A stretch of 64,000 nucleotides of DNA from Pterobdella sp. o SKG-2022. Its lineage: Eukaryota > Annelida > Clitellata > Hirudinida > Piscicolidae. Below, in pieces: positions 45,301-58,400 of this stretch (its first letter is position 1; every line of letters begins with the position of its first letter). The translations under genes and the position numbers were made by a program. The stretch spans positions 13,447,971-13,511,970 of the forward strand of contig OZ038321.1 in the NCBI GenBank assembly GCA_964035795.1, written 5' to 3'. Below the pieces are notes generated by a model. It had not been told where the DNA came from, made no database searches, and saw only the letters and a list, made by a program, of their open reading frames with translations.

Positions 45301-48300
45301 GTCAATGCTTTACAGATGAGATATCGGTCAATCATAAGAATAACAACAATAAGAAGAAAAATAATTTAAAAAATCATTACAATGAAACAACGTTAATAAT
45401 AGAAGAATAAAAAAGATTTGTGTTTTGATGTCTTTTGTGTGAATATTAGTTATTGTTGTTGTTTTTTAAGTATCTTTTATTTCGTAACTACAATGAATAA
45501 ATTAAATGATGATATCAGGGCTCATACCAAAAAACGAACCTTAAGGAATTTAGGTTTTTCTAAACTAAAGAACTAACTAATATCCAACCAATCATACTTA
45601 ATTAGAGCAACTCACTAAAATAGCAAGATTCACATTGTTAAGTAAAAGCATTATACAAAATGTGTACTAATTAACGACTTTAAAAGTATTGGTATAAGGA
45701 CTCCTATATTTAATACTTTGTACACCTACACACCAATCAAACCTTTTCAGATTGATGATATAAATATCAATAGCATGAACAATAAGAAGTTCAGTCAATG
45801 TCATACGCTTATTTTTATAAGTTCCAAGAATAACTTAAAAATGCCTATATACCTTATGCATACTCGTAGTTATGTATTTGTTTTCAAAATGTTTTTGCAC
45901 CAAACATTTGAAATAGTTTTTAAAGAATATTACTAAAATCATTATTTTTTGCATTAATCTCCATTAAATATTTATCATTTTTTTTGTTTTGGATTCAGGA
46001 TACTTTCTTGTTTGTTTATTTTTGTCCTGTTAATACTTCATCTTCTACTTACGATGTAGCTTTCTGTGAAGCATTCAAGCAACCCAAACCCCTATTTTGG
46101 TTTCCAATTTATAAGCATTGAGAACAAAATACTCAGTATTTTTATGAAGTGAAATATTGTTTCATGCAGTAGGTAACATTATAATGAAACAACATTGTAA
46201 AACCTGGACGGCATCATGAAGCTGAACTACTTTGCATTTCAATAATAATATAATGTTATAGTAACAAAAAAAGATACCAACCAACCTATGATTTATAGCT
46301 TTTGATTTTCCTAATCACTATAAATATTCCCCACTAAACGGTTTATAATAATTGAATTAACAAATAGATCTTATATGCTTCTTCCACTAAATGCTTCCAA
46401 TTGCAATTTAATGCCTATAATTCTGTCTCTTATTCTTTTATTTATTCATCAGTTAGACATTATTTATATAAGAATTACACTTTTAAGCTCTATTAATAAT
46501 TTTTGACGTTATTGTTATAATTATCTTTCCACAATAAAGTACACCTCATCGTTAACAATAAATTATAGAAATAAATGTTATTGTATATTTTCAATTTCTT
46601 AACGAAAAGGGAACTTCTCAACGTAAATACAGTATCGAGGGTGTCTTTGTTCATATGGATGATTGTGCGTGGGAAAATAAAATTGTTTGCCGTTTCTATG
46701 CTTAAACATTTGTCTGTCTGTTTGAAGATCTTTGTGCTTACACATCTATATGTGTTTCTATCATCTCGTGTTTGGGTGTGTATTTGTATTGTAATGTATT
46801 TGACGTATGTTTGCGGTTATAGGCTAATAGTAAGCAGACTTAAGTGTTTGCAAAAGGGTGTCATTACTGCCAGCTCAAGCCATGAAAAATAGCTAATAAG
46901 CAGAAGCAATATAAATTAATGTTGTAATTGTTTAAAAGGCTTTAAATTTGAAGACAACAGTGTTGATGAAATGATGAATGTGTGTTGAGTATGGTAATAT
47001 TTCATTTAACAGAAACATAAGGGCACCATTGTAAGCAAACCATTTATATCGAGCCTTAAGTCGCATGTGTTAGATGCTTTTATTAAAGACAATGGCAAAA
47101 AAAGCGAGTTTACCAATTACGATAAATAACACAAAACAAGAACTCACTGTTATTTAACTATTGAACTTTGTGTTTTCTCTTTTAACACTTAACACAAGCT
47201 CTACGAATCACTATCATTTAGACATGTTGAAAAAATGTATGGATGCGTGAGGAGGATCAATAATTTAAAAGGAATAAGATTGCCTGAGAATTAAACATTT
47301 TCTAATATAAATGGCTTTATGTTTTTTAAGCTCATATTGCTTCTAGCATTATAACTTTTGACCTGTTAATAATCTACATAGATTTCATGCTGATAAAAAC
47401 TGAATAGAACTTTTCGCTGATGGATGTTGTATAGTTTATAAAGAATATAATTTTGTTAACTCATTATTCAATTGAGAAATAAAAAAATATTTTTAGCAAC
47501 ATTTTCACATAAATAAACAAACCTCATCTCTTGAAATCAATCAAAAAGTGAAAGGTAATTAAAACTGCCAAAGAGCATAGGGGTAGTCTCTGATGCAAAT
47601 AGACTGCATTAGGTTAATGGAAGATACTATCACAAGCATTGTATCAAGGTACCACCCAAGCTTTAGGCGTTCAAACGTGGCCTGTCTACAAAGTTATTTG
47701 AATGGCAGTAAAGTTCGTTTATTATATCTGTTACGTCAGACTGTGTTAAACTTTTGGTGACTAGCTGTTGAAGGTTTGATAAGTTAATAGAAATTTAATG
47801 ATAAACTATTAGGTAGAGGAATATCCGGTTATAAGTAATTGATTGGTAAAATTTATATGGTACCTTATAATTGTAGGTTTCTATGTATTTTATTACTTTG
47901 GCTATTAATTTCAAGAATAAGAGGGTTTTAATACATTGAAGTTAGCTTTTGGTTTTCTCTAACAGATCCAGAGATAAGATGGTGCTTGGAATGTTATTCA
48001 AATATGCGATTCATTTCAGGTGTTAACTAGCTTATAAAGAAATGGATTAAAACCATTAACACTTTTATTAACTTATATAAATTTTTTTCACGAAAAGCTT
48101 TCTACATTTTGTAGATAGCTCTTAAGGTTTATTGTTAAATAGATTTACACTATTTCACTAATATTTATATTTGAGGAAATTTTCCAAAACATAAACCGGG
48201 TTTTTATAGTTAAAAAGTGTGTGTATTTAACTTATGAATCGATCAAATTAATATATTGCCGGATTAAAGGATCTATTGAGTATATTTTTCTCCGTTACGA

Positions 48301-48409
48301 TGTGTTTTATTACATAATACTAAATTCATTTGATTACATAATAGAGATTTGAAACGTGATAAAGAACGCAAGAATCAAATATTTTTTTGTTGAAGAACGA
48401 GGTTTTTCG

Positions 48410-48635
48410 ATTTTTGTCTGATGATTATGTAGGGAGCTCAAATCAAATTGAAAGGTCAACAAACACAAAGTATTTATTCAAAAACAGACACGAAGCTTTT
48501 CGTAAATCTAGCTTACATTATCATCACTTGACATTGTAAGCTAGTCTTAAGAAAACCTTCGTGTTTTTTTTGAATAAATACTTTAAACTATTGACCTTAC
48601 GCCTGATGACAAATCGTTGAAAATCGGAAATTTTT
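48410..48635. mobile_element. Foldback / MITE-like inverted repeat
   Basis: Arms 48452-48522 and 48530-48598 are imperfect reverse complements over about 70 bp, at roughly 85% identity by eye. Shared blocks include AAAGTATTTATTCAAAAA, ACACGAAG and CTAGCTTACA. Only about 7-9 bases separate them, so the strand could form one long hairpin. A weaker match continues outside (CGATTTTTGTCTGATGA on the left against a TGTCATCAGGCG complement on the right). There is no coding capacity. A nonautonomous foldback transposon is most likely; a hairpin RNA precursor is possible. Confidence 0.6.
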
Positions 48636-50276
48636 GTGACTTAAAGTACTAATATTCACATCCTTCAGTGATTATCGTATTGCTTTTTAGTCTTTTTTTG
48701 TCTTGTTCTATTTCAAACCAAGCCAATATAAATCATTCTGATATTTTTTACAATAAAAGGGCAAGATAGAACATTATTTAAATAAAACTTCTCATTAAAG
48801 CTTTTGAAAGAAAAAATAAATTTCGTTTGCATAGACACAATGACAAAATAGTATTAGTTTTCAAAAATCTTGAACCCAACTAATGAAGTGATCCCTCAGA
48901 AGTTCAGCACCTCTGTGTGTCATGCACAAGTGCCATTAACTTTCAGTCCAATTTTAATTCTTCTACCGATTTCGTTTTAATCAATTTTATATCCATTTAT
49001 GTGTCTATTCAAAAGGCAGATAAACTTGCTCTAAGTCTAGAATTGTCAAGTTGTGTCTTTTGAAGATTTTTTTCTTATATAACTAAAATTTTTACTATTG
49101 TGGGTTTTCTTTTGCATTTAATTTATTTCCACGTCTAAACTTACAATGCCTGACTTTTTAACGGCATAAAGGCCTACCATTACATAATTTACCAGTGCAA
49201 TTGTTAAAATCATGAAACAGCCGTTGGGAAGCATTTTGTTACAATGAGAATAAATCTCAATTATATAATCTTCAAAAAATCATACAAAACATACTAAACA
49301 TATCTTTTTATAAAAATATTGGAAAGTTATTCATAAGATTGATATGTAGATAGAAGTACGTATAGATATATATGAACTAGTTACCTGAGCGCATGGATTG
49401 AGTATCTTATAAGGGTTGTGTAATAGTCGTAGTGAAAAGTTGTGAAAAGTTTCATTCACTTTTTTTGAGCGTTTCCGTTTTGGATTATTCAAGTGTTTTT
49501 TTACTATTTAGTGTTGCGGATAAATATAACAGTTTATTGACAAAACAACTGAAAGTAAAACAACCTTTTTATGAAACTGATAATGAAAGGTGCAAGATAA
49601 CTTTGTGCTTAGTTGAGGTTTGCTGGTGTTTTTTAAATTTGATCGTAATTAATTTAATTATTTCTATAAAGTTTTTTAGTTTCCAGTGATTAATGAATGA
49701 TTTTCATAATATTTTATGAAAAATTAAGAGCATAGATTTGTTTCGATAAAGAGTGAAAGTAAAGCAGTTAAACCTGAGAATAAACGAAAATTTTAAAAGC
49801 TATCACTTTGTACAGAAATTTCAAAATAATTTTCTATTTTAAAAAACTCTCATAATATTGAGAAAATTATTAAATAATGCTTTGTAGTGTATTTTTGATT
49901 CATTATTAAATTAGAGGTTTCAAATTAAGAGTGATTTTCATACGCTGTGATGCTCTTCATATTCCCATTAATCAAAGGCAAGTCAAACATAAAGAAAATA
50001 ACAAAACAAACCGCTCGGATAATTAAAGTTGCAATCCAACATTCACTTGGAAATTACAGTGTAACGTTTAATTTAATTGAGCGCTTGCATGTAAGATATT
50101 GATTCTGACAGCGATAATGGTACCAAGTAAATCCGCGATGACATGCAAGAGATAAGAAGTTTTATCGAGAAAATTCGATACTTTTTTATAGTAAAAATAT
50201 GTTGAGTGGAGGCTATTGAATAACGTGTGTTTGATATTGTTCAATGCGAGTCTATGAAGTTGATTATAATTAAAAG

Positions 50277-50339
50277 GTTGAAAAAGTTGATAGCTTGTGT
50301 TGAAAAAGTTGATAGCCTGTGTTGAAAAAGTTGATAGCT
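50277..50339. repeat. 22-bp minisatellite, about 3 copies
   Basis: The unit GTTGAAAAAGTTGATAGCYT followed by GT is repeated three times, the last incomplete, with one C/T variant. Confidence 0.9.
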
Positions 50340-52284
50340 CTAAAAACATTCTGAGACTTGCTACCAAAGCTTTTGAAATAATTTATACAGTTTTTCATTA
50401 TGAAAACAATAGTAGCAACAAAGTTTTAACTTGTTATAAATTTATTCATAAATAAGTTAATAAAACAAAATAGTGACAATACAATTTTTAATATAATAAA
50501 AACTAATAATAATAAAAATAAAAATCCAAATAACAATAAGAATTTAAAAAATTAAATTTTAACAACAACAACAATAATAACAGAAATGAGAAAAAAAAAT
50601 TTTTTTAATTGATAACAATAAAAAAAAAGGCTTTAAACCTCACATGGCTCTTCCTCGGGGCCCTTTTGTCTCCGAGGGAACATTTGGATAACCAATGATT
50701 TTTATTTATTCTTTAATTCTTAATGAACTTATTAGGCATCATAAGTGCTCAAAAACACAAAATAATAGCAAAATTTAAGCCATAAAACTGAAATAAAAAA
50801 TAAACTTTGTTTTATTCTATTGAAATATATTGACCTGATACACATTGAATAAAAATGAATTAAAAAGAATCCTTAAACATATACAATTGCTCGATAAGCT
50901 CTCAAGCAAATAACCTCAAAGCGTGTAACTGTTATGTTGCACACTAGGCAACTATGGGATGTTGAGTATTAAGCAACTGTAGTGTTTGTCGTGTGTATAT
51001 ATGCTTGTGTTGCTTTGTATTGGCTAATAATGAAGTAATAATATAAATAAATGCTAGTGAATCTAATATGAGTATGTTATATCACATTGGGTAACAAGGA
51101 AACAATAATGAAAATTAATAGAATGGTATAATGGTATGGTATAGGGAATTAAAAAAATTTTTCACATTTAATGGATCCTCAAGCATAATACTTCTATCTA
51201 GTTTGCAATCAATTGATTAATTAGCTAATAATTTATCGATTAGTTTTATTAAAATTTTGAAAATGCTCATTAATAAGTCAACAGTGTTCACGGGGTGATT
51301 GATTCTGTGTTGAAATTATTTATATCTCGTCTGTTTTCGCTGAAGTCAATTGTACTCCACTTTATGAGTAAATGAGCAGACTGGTGCTGTTATTAGTTAA
51401 AAGAAATATTTTTTCAGAAATAATGTTATTTATTTAATAACTTAAGACTCATTTATTGAATAATTTTACAATGAATATTGTCTACATGTAATGAGTTTAG
51501 TTGCAGTATATGTTAGTCTTTACCTTTCAGTCGTTTCTTTAGAGTTTATATTAAAATATTAGTTATGAATATGTTTTGTGGGAATTTTATCGGATAATGT
51601 TTTATTTAGCGTTGAAGAGTGCAGAAAACAATGTTTAATTCTATTTCATTATGCAAACTTATACAACGCACTTTGGGAAACAAATTCAATTTAGTTGTAT
51701 TCTACATTTGAAACTATATACAACCAAAAAAACATAATAAAACAAAAACAATAAAAACTTTTTATTATTATTATATGATTCAATGAAATAAATTACGGAT
51801 AATAATAATGCTTGGAAATCAATATGATACGGTCGTCCTCGTTGAATACGTTATAAGTCACCAAGCCTTTAAACGCACCTTCTTAATTAGAACAGACTTG
51901 ATGAATCTAAATGGTCGAATTCGATTAGAAGTTTTCGAGTTTTAACCATTAAAAATATTTCAATTATTTTTTCATCTCTATTTCATTAGAGTACTTGAAA
52001 GTAATATTAATGCTAAATTTCTCGTGTTGAACTAAATAAAACACTTTAATTTCAATTGATTAAGCTGTTAGAGATAATATTTATCATTTCAAACTTGCTT
52101 GGTACTATGTAAAACTAAAAATTGCATTCTGGCTTAATCAATATTCAAGTTCTTCTTTTTACTCAATCATAACAACAATAAAAACATCAGAAATAATATT
52201 AAAACAACCATATTATTTTTTTGTGTTAATTCATTTTTCTCACTTAATATTTCCCAACCCACAGTAAGAAGACACCTGAAAAAA

Positions 52285-52414
52285 ATGAAAGTCACGTTTC
52301 CCCCATTCACTCACTCAATCTTCCTTTTTTTCCTCGTCTTCCTCCTCTCTTCTTCATCACAAAAGCACGGCAGTATGTATAGCCACTACAGCGAGGTACT
52401 ACAGAGGTTACAAG
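52285..52414 (+). CDS. Discoidin gene exon 1: signal peptide
   Basis: The ATG sits in AAAAATGA. The N-terminus MKVTFPPFTHS is followed by a hydrophobic core IFLFFLVFLL and SSSSQ, a typical cleavable signal peptide. The exon ends in phase 1 at CAAG|GTGTGT and joins to the exon encoding ECVYNSPLGL, the discoidin start. This ATG is chosen because it gives the signal peptide and the correct phase. Confidence 0.8.
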
Positions 52415-55400
52415 GTGTGTTGATACATTATACCAATAAAAGGCTGTCTAATGTATTAAGATAATTTGAGATTGATAGATACTATAGTTTTCAAAAGATA
52501 ATTTTAGGTCAAGTTGATAGTATCATTTATGAGGAATTAATTTGAGCTTGAATAGGCTTATTGGTTGTTAAATAGTTCTGTGATATATTTTTCATGATGT
52601 CTTGAGCCAGATAAATCTCAAACAAAAACTTACTCGTCAAGGGCTTAATTTATAACTCTGCTTAAAAGCTTTTCGAACTTAATTGATTTATTCATGGTTT
52701 TTTTTGTTTGAATATTTTATAAGCAGTTTGTTTTTTGAAGTGTTAAGCAGTCCTAATCAATGTAACCTTACTTGTAAAAACATGCATAAAACACTCACAA
52801 CAAGCACAAATACCAGTGAGTTGTAATCGTTGCTATGTTCAATAAACCATAAATCCAAATTTTTTCAATAATTTTTAAGCTGGCATTATCAGGCTTAGGT
52901 CTAAATGTAAAATTATATATCGAATGATCATAGTGCACACACGAATAATCATTTCCCTGTTAAGTTTGATAAATTGTATAAATAACATTTCAATATATTC
53001 AAAAATTGAAGATAAGTCACAAAAGAATGCCAAAAGATATATGAAGCACTGAAAGTTAACTAGTTTTATAAAAAGACGTCGAATGATCGACCAATCCTAT
53101 TATTAAAAAGCGAGTCAAATCAAACGCTTTTATTAACTAAACAAGAAACTTTTTTCAAGTCAAATTCACATCATCAAATGATAAGAACAATGCATAGGAA
53201 AAAAATCAGAAAAAACACGTTTAAGAGCAAAATAAAATGAATGAACGTCAGAGAAAACAACTCGATTGTTGTTACAACATAAAAAATTTGACAAAAAAAA
53301 CTGAAATACAGAAGAATCCTTAGTTTTTGTTATCAAAAGTGAAACCTTGTTTAAATATATTTTTTCAAAGAGCTCTATTTTTGATTAGAATGACCTCAAC
53401 ATGAACCATGGGTCAGAAGCAATTATTAAGGCACGAGTAGTGAAGTGAGACTGGAAAAAATATCTATAAAATATTGAAATTAATCTGACACAGTGACATT
53501 ATAACCACTTTTAAAACAAAAGAAATACCTAAAAAGCAAATATATGACTTAAACTTGATTAGCAATAAGAATTTTCTTTTGTTTAAACGTACGAAGCCTT
53601 TTGTTACCTTCGATACATTACCGTGCACTTGACAATGTAGCGAAAACTGATGTATCGACAAATAAAATTTCTTAAAAATTCAGTAAGTTTAGATTTCAAA
53701 ATAATAGTTTTTACTTATATAACGCAAATCTTATGCAATCCAAATTTCACGATAAAATAAAAACCTCAAAAATGAATTAAATAATAGTATGAATAAACAC
53801 TGAACTACAAACTCAGCCTTAAATACTTACACCCTTAACAGAATGTGTGTACAACTCTCCTTTGGGTCTCTCTGAAGGAGTGATACAAAACCAGCAGATA
53901 TCAGCCTCCTCCAGCTACCCCTCTAAGCTTGATCGAGGTTTTGACACTTCATTGTTCCATGTATATATCTACTCACTGGGGGTTTTATGGTTCTCTTTTG
54001 CTAGTTTGTGTGTTGAATTGTATAGGTTTTTTAATGGTTAGTGTATTGTTCTTTATTTTTATTGATTTATTGCTATTCATTTATTGTTGTTTAAGTGATC
54101 GTACGTGGAATTATACTAATAGGAGGCATGCGAGAAGCTGATACAAGCGTGAGTTTCAAGAATAATATTTGGGTCAAAATTATAAAAGACTGCTTCTAGC
54201 TAAGTATACCGCTTCTCGAAATGAATTAATAAAAGCCCCCAAGTTTATATAATATTCATTACACCAATAAACCACTTCATATATGCACTCGAAGAGATAT
54301 ATTAAAACAAATATATATTGTGTAGGATAAATTGTCGCTAGTGTGTTTCGACTGAAAACTTTGAACTTGGCGGAAAAGTGGTGTTTCTGTGGAAATGCTA
54401 TATCATAATAGGTAGCAGTAGAAGTTATTTACTTTTTGAGTTAAGTTTGTTTAAAACCACAATGAGCCACTCGTTAGAAATCTTTGGAACGCTTGAGCAC
54501 ATGATAATATTCATGAGACAATATAAGGTAACTCACCATTCTCATTTTGTATCCACATGTACCCTAAACCATGGGTCCTATCACATAAATAGACTCAAAT
54601 GAAGTCTTCTCTGGTATTTTGGTCTATAAAAGTTTCAAAGCTTCAATTTCAAATGAGTTATTCCTGTCATATCTCGAAATCACAAGTCTTATTTACTTTT
54701 AATAATTGGGTCAACAGACTGAATACATGTAAGGTATAAGGAGTCTCTCTTGATTGGCTTTCATTCATATTCATGAAAATCTATTATTAATTAACTTTGA
54801 AAATGGATGAGTTATGATAGAAGATTTTAGAATATATTTAATACTATATATTCTATATTTTTTAAAATTATTTTGCAACAGAATTCATGAAAAAAGTAAT
54901 AAATTTGAATTTTATCTACTTAAAACAATTTTCCATTGTTAGTCTTAAAAATTGATTTAAACTTTGGTTCTTTTGAACTAAACCCAAACTGCCGCGCATA
55001 TGTTATGTATGAAAGGTTCTCAATACTATCCTTCAAAAATCGATGTTACTGTGTGGTTAGTTTAAGAAATTCATAACTTTTTGAGCTTTTAAAATTTTTC
55101 TTCGATGCAAAACAATAGTTTTATTTAAAATTTTTTTTCTCAAAAAAGCTTTAATGAATTAAGCTGTTACTTGGAGTTATTAAAGAATTTTGTAGATTTG
55201 ATTTAAATCCTTATCAAGCATTTGAAGACTAACATGAAATAAAGAAATATTGAAACATATGAGCTGAGTTTATTGTTCTTCTTAATTAAGTTAATATAAA
55301 TCAATAGTTTGTCAATATGGAGTTAATTTTAGTCCAATAATGAAAATGTTATAAAATTATATTTAAATATTGAACTTAATATAAAAATAAATATTTTAAT

Positions 55401-58400
55401 GATTGAAAAAATATACGTGATATTATTATGAGAATAAAATGAATAAAACCCCAATAGTCTATAACATCTCCAACCAGGCTGTAATGTGGCATACGCCCGC
55501 TTATACCAGACCAATGGTAGAGCATGGTGCGCCAAGTACAAGTCTTCATCCGAGTGGCTACAAATAGATCTAGGAGTGCCTGCCAAGGTTGGGTTGCTCT
55601 TGTGTTTAATTTGATGGTAGTATATGTGTTCAATGCTGAGTGTTGTTAATTGGGTTGTTTTCTTGTATGATTTATCTTATCAAAAGTTTTTTTTTCGAAT
55701 AAATATCTAAGATAATTTCATTTTGACGTTTTATATTGTAAATGTTTTTAACAAAAGATAAATGAGTTATGTGTAGCATGGTAATAAGTTTCACCGTTGT
55801 GACGTAGGCCGCCATTCAAGGCGTCGTTTTGTATGAAATGTTACATTCTAATGGCTTCCAATGTGAGGTTTAAAGAATGGTTTCGTAATAGTGGTATTTT
55901 TGTTTGAATAACGTTAAGGCAAGCAGTTAAGGCGCTTTTCAAAGTTACCTTTACAGATGCTGATTATGAAGATTTTTAGGGGTTTAATGGTTTAAAAGAT
56001 GCTCACTGTTATTAACTATATTAAAATTAACCGTCTTTGTCAGTCATTATTGCGCTAATTTTCAACCTATTTTAAAATTTCTTACGAATTTTTGAATCGT
56101 AAAACATCACAAGAATATTAATTAGAGACTTAATTCAAAACAGCACATCTTGACAGTTCTCTACAATCTTTGACAGATCAACAGATACCCGAATCATTTT
56201 TAACTCAATAAATTTAAACCATAAACGAATTTTTAAAATATTAAAAATCTGTTCTATGAGGATCTTTAGAATTTTAATTATCATTTGAGTTAATGTTTTT
56301 CTCTATTTTCCATGTAAATCCTTTACAAAAATTCAACAACCTTTACTATTAGTTCTAAAAGATTTCCAAAAAAACAAGTTTACAATTATTTTTTATACAA
56401 AAACTCAAGCAATAAAAGCTTTGAAACGTTAAACAACATAAGTCTTATTTATTACACCATTATTGTTTTCAACTTGAAATATTACCCTCTTCATAACAAC
56501 ACTCAGCCACCGAACCGATTCCCCACAAATCTCAATCCCCTAGGTGACGGGCCTGCTAGTACAGGGTAGGGGAGACGGCAGAGAATGGGTCACTCACTTC
56601 ATGGTGTCATACAGTCTTGATGCTTACTACTGGAACTATGTTTTGGATCAGTATGGAAACCAAAAGGTTAGCTTATTTATAGCTTCAAGTACTCGTATAT
56701 AATGTTCTTATGCGATTTATGGTTTAATTTATTAGAAAGCTGAATCGTAGTTCTAAAGAAAGTTGATTGATTCGAAGTGGGACCAAAACTTTTCATCTGT
56801 GTCTCGCTATGATTTTCATAAACTTATGCAGCTTTTATCTTCATCCAGCAAATACTTCAAAAGCCTCATACTCATTCATCATTCTCCCACTGAAGCATTA
56901 TGAGGCAGTTGGCTTTGCACGCTGTTAATGGTGCAAGTTACTAAAACACACACTGATGTTTCTTCTTTTGTTTTATAGCATACAATTTTGCAAGAAAATG
57001 ATTTAATTAATGTTATTACACCTCGAGGCAAGGTTTGCTTCTAAAGCTTCGCAGTGTAGTTTTGATTGGCAGGGTGATATATGGGACTAGAGGTTGAAAA
57101 TTGACGTTTAAAACGTTCAATATGCTGCAGTATTGTTAGTTTAAAAAAGATTAATAATATTTAAATTTCAATCATTATCCGTTCAAAGTTTTGAGTTCTT
57201 AAAAGATTGTTTGAACGTTGATCAATTGTTCTCTTTAACTTTTGAAGTTTTAACAAGCCTCTGTGAAGCGTCATTGTCATGGACCGATGAATTTCGGAGT
57301 TAATTGTAGCTCTTATAATGCTTTAAACTGTAAAAATTTTCTAGAATAAATTAATAAAAATATTTTATAATTCATAAAAGTTGTTTTAAAGCAAAATTAA
57401 AAACATATTAAAAATTTAGTGTTTTTAAAGAATTTTTAAAACTGACTGCATTTTATATATTGATTAGTGTTAAACTTCATATTTTTTATAATTTTGATTT
57501 TACTTCTTCTTAACCTAAACAGAAGTTCGAGGGGAATACCAATGCCTACCACATCAAGCACATCTACCTGGATGATGCCATTGTTGCCAGGTTCCTCCCT
57601 TCTCTTTGTTCATATAGTTCATTATTAGTGAAGAAATTTGTATTCATTACCTTAGTAAGCCTTTGATAATCACTATGATAAATACATTGAAATTTAGAAG
57701 ATTATGTATTCGAAATGTATGAGATCTCTGTGGGACGCCTATTTGTATACAGTTCACAGTTTATCATGAATTCATGTGTGATAAAATTTCCAACACACGT
57801 CCAACCTACAGGTACATTAAGTTTCACACGAGTGAGTGGCACAACCATCCTAGCATGAGAGTCGAGATCATTGGCTGTCAAGGTAGGCATCGTTTCTTGC
57901 ATTTTCATTGGTCAACATTGTGAAGATTGGCTTTTAAAACTACTTTAAGCAAACCGACCTACTTGATGTGTACCATTTGAAAACTTATTGAGTTTTATCG
58001 GTATCTATGCTAGGGGCTTCATGATTTTTTTGAACATAAATTGGGAGAAACATTTCAACAGTTGTAAAAAATTGAGAGCAAGTTATTGGTATAAAAGATG
58101 TTATTGATGTGATAAAAAAATCTGTAGTATTAATGTAAATTAGTTATTACACTGATAAGGTCTCGTATATTTTGTTTCGGAATCAATTTTTCTCTTCCAG
58201 CATATTCAGACATCTAATAACACAACAACAAAATAATTCAATCAATATCGTAACTTCAAATAAAATTCTCTTAATTTGTTGGCTTGCAGTTGTCAAAACT
58301 TTTCAGAAAATTGCACAAATATACAAAAATCAAAGAAATCTAAATTTTGAAAAAGTAAATTTTTAAAAAATGCTTATGTTTTAGTTATACAACACCAAAA

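Larger units (their letters stand above)
41022..52284. other. Intergenic region without a supported gene (11 kb)
   Basis: AT-rich throughout. It contains a SINE (42172-42325), a stem-loop (43491-43517), a foldback element (48410-48635) and a 22-bp minisatellite (50277-50339). A slightly GC-richer piece at 43950-44080 may be another mobile-element fragment, but I cannot identify it. The longest open frame, 46575-46892, shows no convincing homology. Confidence 0.6.

Noticed and set aside
46575..46892. 105-codon open frame whose start (FNFLTKRELLNVNTVSR) vaguely resembles an F-box
   Set aside because: The resemblance covers only one helix-turn. The rest is hydrophobic and lacks the F-box Trp and any following repeat domain, and no splice context supports it.
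55329..55633. Two 85-codon - strand open frames
   Set aside because: They are antisense shadows of the discoidin exon 55478-55587, whose + strand translation is clearly conserved.
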